Below the pieces are notes generated by a model. That model was not told the origin of the DNA. It was given only the letters and a program-made list of their open reading frames with translations, and ran no database searches. This document shows, piece after piece, positions 59,896-64,000 of a stretch of 64,000 bases of DNA (position 1 is its first letter; each line of letters starts with the position of its first letter). The position numbers and the translations under genes were made by a program. The stretch covers positions 1,922,001-1,986,000 of the forward strand of contig NZ_CP015961.1 of assembly GCF_001659785.1 (NCBI RefSeq). Direction: 5' to 3'. This DNA comes from Dietzia timorensis (GTDB lineage: Bacteria > Actinomycetota > Actinomycetes > Mycobacteriales > Mycobacteriaceae).

Positions 59896-62730
59896 TTAGT
59901 CGCGGGGCTTTTCGACCAGTTCGTACGCCTCGATGAAGTCTCCGACCTGGATGTCCGGGTAGGACACGGTCAGACCACATTCGAAGCCTTCGCGCACCTC
60001 GGTGACGTCGTCCTTCTCGCGACGCAACGTCTTGATCTCGATGGAATCGGAGACCACGTTTCCGTCGCGAACGAGCCGCGCCTTTGCGTGACGCCGGACG
60101 CGCCCCTCGGTGATCATGCAACCGGCGATCGTACCGACGGCGGAGGACTTGAACAGCTGGCGGATCTCCGCCTTGCCGAGCTCGGACTCCTCGTAGATCG
60201 GCTTGAGCATGCCCTTCAGCGCCGACTCGACCTCGTCGATGGCCTGGTAGATCACCGAGTAGTAGCGGATCTCGACGCCCTCGCGGTTGGCTCGCTCGGT
60301 CGCCTTACCCTCTGCACGCACATTGAAGCCGATGATGATCGCATCGGATGCGGCCGCGAGATCCACGTTCGTTTCGGTGACAGCACCGACACCGCGGTCC
60401 ACGACACGCAGTTCGACCTCGTCGTCGATCTCGATTCCGAGAAGCGACTCCTCGAGAGCTTCGACCGTACCGGCGTTGTCGCCCTTGAGGATGAGGTTGA
60501 GCTGGCTCGTTTCCTTGAGCACCGAATCCAGGTCCTCGAGGCTGATCCGCTTACGCTTGCGAGCCGCCTGCGCGTTGCGCTTGAGCGCATTGCGTCGATC
60601 GGCGATCTGGCGTGCGATACGGTCCTCGTCGACCACCATCAAGGTGTCGCCGGCACCGGATACGCTGGTCAGGCCGATGACCTGAACCGGGCGCGAGGGA
60701 CCGGCTTCCTTGACGTCCTGTCCGTGCTCATCCACCATCCGTCGCACGCGACCGTAGGCGTCGCCGGCGACAATCGAATCGCCGACGCGCAACGTACCGC
60801 GCTGGATGATGACCGTCGCGACGGGCCCGCGGCCGCGGTCGAGGTGAGCCTCGATCGCGACGCCCTGGGCGTCCATCTCCGGGTTGGCGTACAACTCGAG
60901 CGTTGCATCAGCGGTCAGCACGACGGCTTCGAGAAGTTTGTCGATGTTCTCACCGTTGCGGGCGGAGATGTCGACGAACATCGTCTCGCCGCCGTACTCC
61001 TCGGGGATGAGTCCGTATTCGGTCATCTGACCGCGGATCTTCGCCGGGTCGGCGCCTTCCTTATCGATCTTGTTCACCGCGACCACGATCGGTACATCCG
61101 CAGCCTGGGCGTGGTTGATCGCCTCCACCGTCTGCGGCATGACTCCGTCGTCGGCCGCCACAACGATGATCGCGATATCGGTCGACTTCGCACCACGGGC
61201 ACGCATGGCGGTGAACGCCTCGTGGCCCGGGGTATCGATGAACGTGATGGTGCGGTCTTCGTCGTTGACCGGGGTGGTCACCTGATACGCGCCGATGTGC
61301 TGGGTAATACCACCGGCCTCGGCGTCACCGACGTTCGCTCGACGGATTGAGTCGAGGAGTCGGGTCTTACCGTGGTCGACGTGACCCATGACGGTAACGA
61401 CCGCGGGACGCTTCTCGAGCTCCTCATCGCCGCCGTCATCCTCGCCGTAGGTGAGGTCAAACGATTCCAGTAGTTCGCGATCCTCGTCCTCCGGAGAGAC
61501 GACCTGGATCTTGAAGCCCATCTCCTCGCCGAGGAGCTGCAGCGTCTCTTCGCTCACCGACTGCGTGGCCGTGGCCATCTCGCCGAGGTTGAACAAAGCC
61601 TGGACGAGCTGCGCCGGGTTGACGTCGATCTTGTCGGCGAAGTCGGCGAGCGATGCGCCCTGTGCCAGGCGGACGGTCTGGCCGTTACCGTTCGGAAGCC
61701 GAACGCCGCCCACCTCGGGTGCGCGCATCGAATCGTATTCCTGGCGCTTCTGCCGCTTCGACTTACGTCCACGACGTGGTGCGCCACCGGGGCGACCGAA
61801 CGCACCGGCCGCGCCGCCGCGTCCGCGACCGCCGCCACCGGGGCGACCGCCACCGCCCGGACGAGCCGGTCCACCGGGTCCTCCGCCGCGGAAACCGCCA
61901 CCGCCGCCACCGGGGCGACCGCCACCGCCCGGACGGCCGCGGCCTGCCGGCTTGACCCGTTCGGGCATCTGGCCCGGGCTCGGGTGCGCAGGCATCATCG
62001 CCGGGTTCGGGCGAGGTCCACCACCCTGGCCGCCGCCCTGAGGACGACGATCACCCTGGGGGCGGGCGCCCGGACGGGGCCCTCCCTGGCCGGGACGAGC
62101 GCCACCCTGCGGGCGAGGTCCGCCCTGGCCGGCGGCCGGGCGCTGTCCGCCCGGTCCGGGGCGGGGTCCGCCGGGCCCCGGCGCCGGACGGGGCGCGGGA
62201 CGAGCAGACTGGCCGCCGGTGGAAAAGGGATTGTTGCCGACGCGCGGCACCTTCGGACCCGGCTTCGGTCCGGGGCGAGCGCCGGGCTTGGGTGCAGCCT
62301 CGCTCGAGGGCTTCGGCGCGGCGTCCGCAGTCGCCTCAGCCGCCGGCTTGGCCGCCGCGGGCTTCGGAGTGCTCGCGGGGGACGGCTTTTCCGCCGGCGC
62401 GGGGCCGGGCTTCGCGGCCGGAACCGGCTTTGCCGAGGACGGCTTCGGGCCCGGTGTGGCCGCGGACGGGGTGGCCTTCGGCGCGGCCTTTTTTGCGCCG
62501 GGCTTCGGCCCATCGGACTTCGCCGACTTGGCCGGGGCCTTGTCGGCCGATGCGGAGGCGCCACCCGAGGACTCGGGGAATGCCTCTCTGAGTCGCCGAA
62601 CCACCGGAACTTCCAGGGTCGACGATGCGGACTTGACGAATTCTCCCTGCTCGCGCAGCTTCGCCAAGACCTCCTTGCTCGTTACGTTGAGCTCTTTCGC
62701 GATCTCGTGGACGCGGGGCTTTCCTGCCAC
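59896..62730 (-). CDS. infB: Translation initiation factor IF-2
   Basis: The 944-residue GTPase has an N-terminal IF2N helix (about 1-55: [19 protein letters not shown]), a long Ala/Pro/Lys then Gly/Arg/Pro-rich disordered region (about 55-330), the G domain (about 440-610, [28 protein letters not shown]) and the C-terminal fMet-tRNA-binding domains. The Gly-rich part is built on direct repeats. GTG 62730 has ACAGGAG just upstream. It belongs to the nusA-ylxR-infB-rbfA cluster. Confidence 0.97.
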   Translation of the reverse strand: MAGKPRVHEIAKELNVTSKEVLAKLREQGEFVKSASSTLEVPVVRRLREAFPESSGGASASADKAPAKSAKSDGPKPGAKKAAPKATPSAATPGPKPSSAKPVPAAKPGPAPAEKPSPASTPKPAAAKPAAEATADAAPKPSSEAAPKPGARPGPKPGPKVPRVGNNPFSTGGQSARPAPRPAPGPGGPRPGPGGQRPAAGQGGPRPQGGARPGQGGPRPGARPQGDRRPQGGGQGGGPRPNPAMMPAHPSPGQMPERVKPAGRGRPGGGGRPGGGGGGFRGGGPGGPARPGGGGRPGGGGRGRGGAAGAFGRPGGAPRRGRKSKRQKRQEYDSMRAPEVGGVRLPNGNGQTVRLAQGASLADFADKIDVNPAQLVQALFNLGEMATATQSVSEETLQLLGEEMGFKIQVVSPEDEDRELLESFDLTYGEDDGGDEELEKRPAVVTVMGHVDHGKTRLLDSIRRANVGDAEAGGITQHIGAYQVTTPVNDEDRTITFIDTPGHEAFTAMRARGAKSTDIAIIVVAADDGVMPQTVEAINHAQAADVPIVVAVNKIDKEGADPAKIRGQMTEYGLIPEEYGGETMFVDISARNGENIDKLLEAVVLTADATLELYANPEMDAQGVAIEAHLDRGRGPVATVIIQRGTLRVGDSIVAGDAYGRVRRMVDEHGQDVKEAGPSRPVQVIGLTSVSGAGDTLMVVDEDRIARQIADRRNALKRNAQAARKRKRISLEDLDSVLKETSQLNLILKGDNAGTVEALEESLLGIEIDDEVELRVVDRGVGAVTETNVDLAAASDAIIIGFNVRAEGKATERANREGVEIRYYSVIYQAIDEVESALKGMLKPIYEESELGKAEIRQLFKSSAVGTIAGCMITEGRVRRHAKARLVRDGNVVSDSIEIKTLRREKDDVTEVREGFECGLTVSYPDIQVGDFIEAYELVEKPRD
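61828..61935. repeat. 36-bp direct repeat pair inside infB
   Basis: Identical 36-bp copies lie at 61828-61863 and 61900-61935, 72 bp apart and in frame. They encode the same Arg-Pro-Gly4-type block of the disordered region. Recombination between them would delete 24 codons without frameshift. Confidence 0.8.
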
Positions 62731-62853
62731 TTTTCTCCTGTCCTGTAGGGACTAGAAGGCGACATGGCAGGTCGCTTTCAAGCCCCTAATGCTTTCCGAT
62801 ATCCGTTCATCGTTTCGACTTCACGGTGTTCTCATCGGTTGCGGTCCATTTCT

Positions 62854-63186
62854 TCACTCCTCCTCCCCTGCGTCTGACGCAGGAGGGATCGTCTGGTCGC
62901 CACATAGCCGGGCGACAAACTCGTTTAACGCCGAAACGTCGGCATTCAGTCCCACGCGAAGCGACCTCGGAAAGGCCTTCCGCTCGAGTGCGGTCCGAAC
63001 GCAGTCGGCATTGCGGTGAACCCAGGCTCCGCGACCGTCCATAGTCCCTGGCCGGTCGGGAACGATCGCCGAACCGTGCTCCACGGCGACCACGCGGACG
63101 AGGTCGCCGGAAACCGGCTCGCTTCGGCGGCAACCCACGCACGTGCGTACGGGGCCACATCGATTCGCAGGCTGTGAATCACTCAA
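62854..63186 (-). CDS. YlxR (DUF448) RNA-binding protein
   Basis: The 110-residue protein has the YlxR motif RTCVGCRRSEPV (14-25) and the GRGAWVH strand. YlxR/RnpM binds RNase P RNA in Firmicutes and is always between nusA and infB. The start is probably TTG 63186, unusual but consistent with the conserved N-terminus; GAGGAAGGG lies further upstream. The 165 bp to the nusA stop contain no other gene. Confidence 0.85.
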   Translation of the reverse strand: MSDSQPANRCGPVRTCVGCRRSEPVSGDLVRVVAVEHGSAIVPDRPGTMDGRGAWVHRNADCVRTALERKAFPRSLRVGLNADVSALNEFVARLCGDQTIPPASDAGEEE

Positions 63187-63351
63187 GTGACTCGCCCTTC
63201 CTCGATTCCGAATCCACCAGTTACGACCTTAGGCCGGTTTTCGCGGCACGCCTAATAGGTCCGCCTCTGCGGCGGCAACTCATCGAGCGTTCCGTTTACC
63301 TTCCGGTAAAAGTCGCAGAAGCTGAGTTTACCGCGAATTCGACCAGATGAC

Positions 63352-64000
63352 TTAATCGACGCCCGGTACCTCAATGGGATCGGAGGTGTCGGCATCGGAG
63401 CGGATGTCGATGCGCCAGCCCGTGAGGCGATGCGCGAGTCGGGCATTCTGCCCTTCTTTCCCGATCGCCAGCGACAGCTGGTAGTCGGGCACTACTACGC
63501 GGGCGGCCTTGTTGACCTCGTCGACGACATCCACCGAGACGACCTTCGATGGCGACAAGGCGTTACCCACAAAGATCGCGGGATCGGAGTCCCAGTCGAT
63601 GATGTCGATCTTCTCGCCGCCGAGTTCGGCCATCACGTTGCGTACGCGCGCACCCATTGGCCCGATGCACGCGCCCTTGGCGTTGAGACCATTGACGTGA
63701 GCGGACACCGCGATCTTCGACCGGTGCCCGGCCTCGCGCGCAATGGACGAGATCTCCACCGATCCGTCCTCGATCTCGGGCACCTCGAGACGGAACAGCC
63801 CGCGGACGAGGTCCGGGTGCGTCCGGGAGAGATTGATCGTCGTCGACCGCGGCCCCTTCGTCACGCCGACGACGAAGCATTTGATGCGCTCGCCGTGCGG
63901 GTAGCGTTCGCCGGGTACCTGCTCCGAAGGCATGATCGTGCCCTCGGTGCCGCCGCTTTCGGGCCCGAGCCGGACGACCACGATGCCGCGGTCGTTAGCG
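63352..64000 (-). CDS. nusA: Transcription termination/antitermination factor NusA (3' part)
   Basis: The gene runs off the window end; about 216 C-terminal codons are present. They contain the end of the S1 domain, then KH1 ([20 protein letters not shown]) and KH2 ([20 protein letters not shown]). It lacks the acidic repeats of enterobacterial NusA, as usual for actinobacteria. NusA binds RNA polymerase and nascent RNA. Only the N-terminal RNA-polymerase-binding domain is missing from view. Confidence 0.97.
   Translation of the reverse strand, partial: ANDRGIVVVRLGPESGGTEGTIMPSEQVPGERYPHGERIKCFVVGVTKGPRSTTINLSRTHPDLVRGLFRLEVPEIEDGSVEISSIAREAGHRSKIAVSAHVNGLNAKGACIGPMGARVRNVMAELGGEKIDIIDWDSDPAIFVGNALSPSKVVSVDVVDEVNKAARVVVPDYQLSLAIGKEGQNARLAHRLTGWRIDIRSDADTSDPIEVPGVD

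Overview
The window is a compact, high-GC core-chromosome segment of a mycolic-acid actinobacterium (Mycobacteriales, formerly Corynebacteriales). The best markers are an AftC-type arabinofuranosyltransferase, a PptT-type phosphopantetheinyl transferase, a coproporphyrin-dependent haem branch and DUF3000/DUF3046 proteins. As I remember it, the gene order follows Mycobacterium tuberculosis Rv2669 to Rv2841c in blocks. The pgsA-cinA-clgR order and the short lexA-divergent membrane gene look more like Corynebacterium and relatives. I cannot name the genus. I see no mobile element, prophage, CRISPR array or defence island.

Layout. 1-6.2 kb: tRNA-Val, GNAT, zapE-like ATPase, reductase, lipoprotein, aftC, msrB. 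6.2-9.5 kb: hemE-hemY-hemQ operon (minus). 9.5-14.7 kb: DUF3000, RNase D, dxs, RNA methyltransferase. 14.7-18.2 kb: KimA-like K+ transporter divergent from two TrkA-type proteins. 18.2-22.1 kb: hrpA. 22.2-25.7 kb: nrdR, a small SOS-type membrane gene, lexA, hflX. 25.7-31.5 kb: dapF, malate synthase G, IclR regulator, and an unusual dioxygenase-like/MiaA fusion. 31.8-37.7 kb: DUF349 protein, membrane protein, miaB, recX, recA, DUF3046. 37.7-43.4 kb: pspA, clgR, cinA, pgsA, ftsK. 43.5-53.4 kb: hypothetical, RNase J, dapA, thyX, flavodoxin-like, membrane protein, dapB, M16 peptidase, PNPase. 53.7-64 kb: rpsO, ribF, truB, pptT, phosphoesterase, MATE, rbfA, infB, ylxR and the 3' part of nusA.

Functional links. 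RNA processing and translation genes (RNase J, PNPase, RNase D, HrpA, TruB, MiaA/MiaB, S15, RbfA, IF2, YlxR, NusA) sit beside lysine/diaminopimelate synthesis (dapA, dapB, dapF), DNA repair (recA, recX, lexA) and envelope stress (clgR, pspA). Many genes overlap by 4 nt (ATGA/GTGA), so translational coupling is common.

The points most worth a second look are: the LigB-like/MiaA fusion gene; a 15-bp perfect palindrome between dapF and malate synthase with an IclR gene at the other end of the malate synthase gene; a lipoprotein hydrolase that seems to lack its catalytic Ser and His; a recurrent leaderless TANNNT-N6/7-RTG promoter arrangement; the long Asn/Gly/Arg-rich tail of RNase J; and the absence of the DHH phosphodiesterase gene expected between rbfA and the MATE gene. 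All comparisons with other genomes are from memory, because no search could be run.
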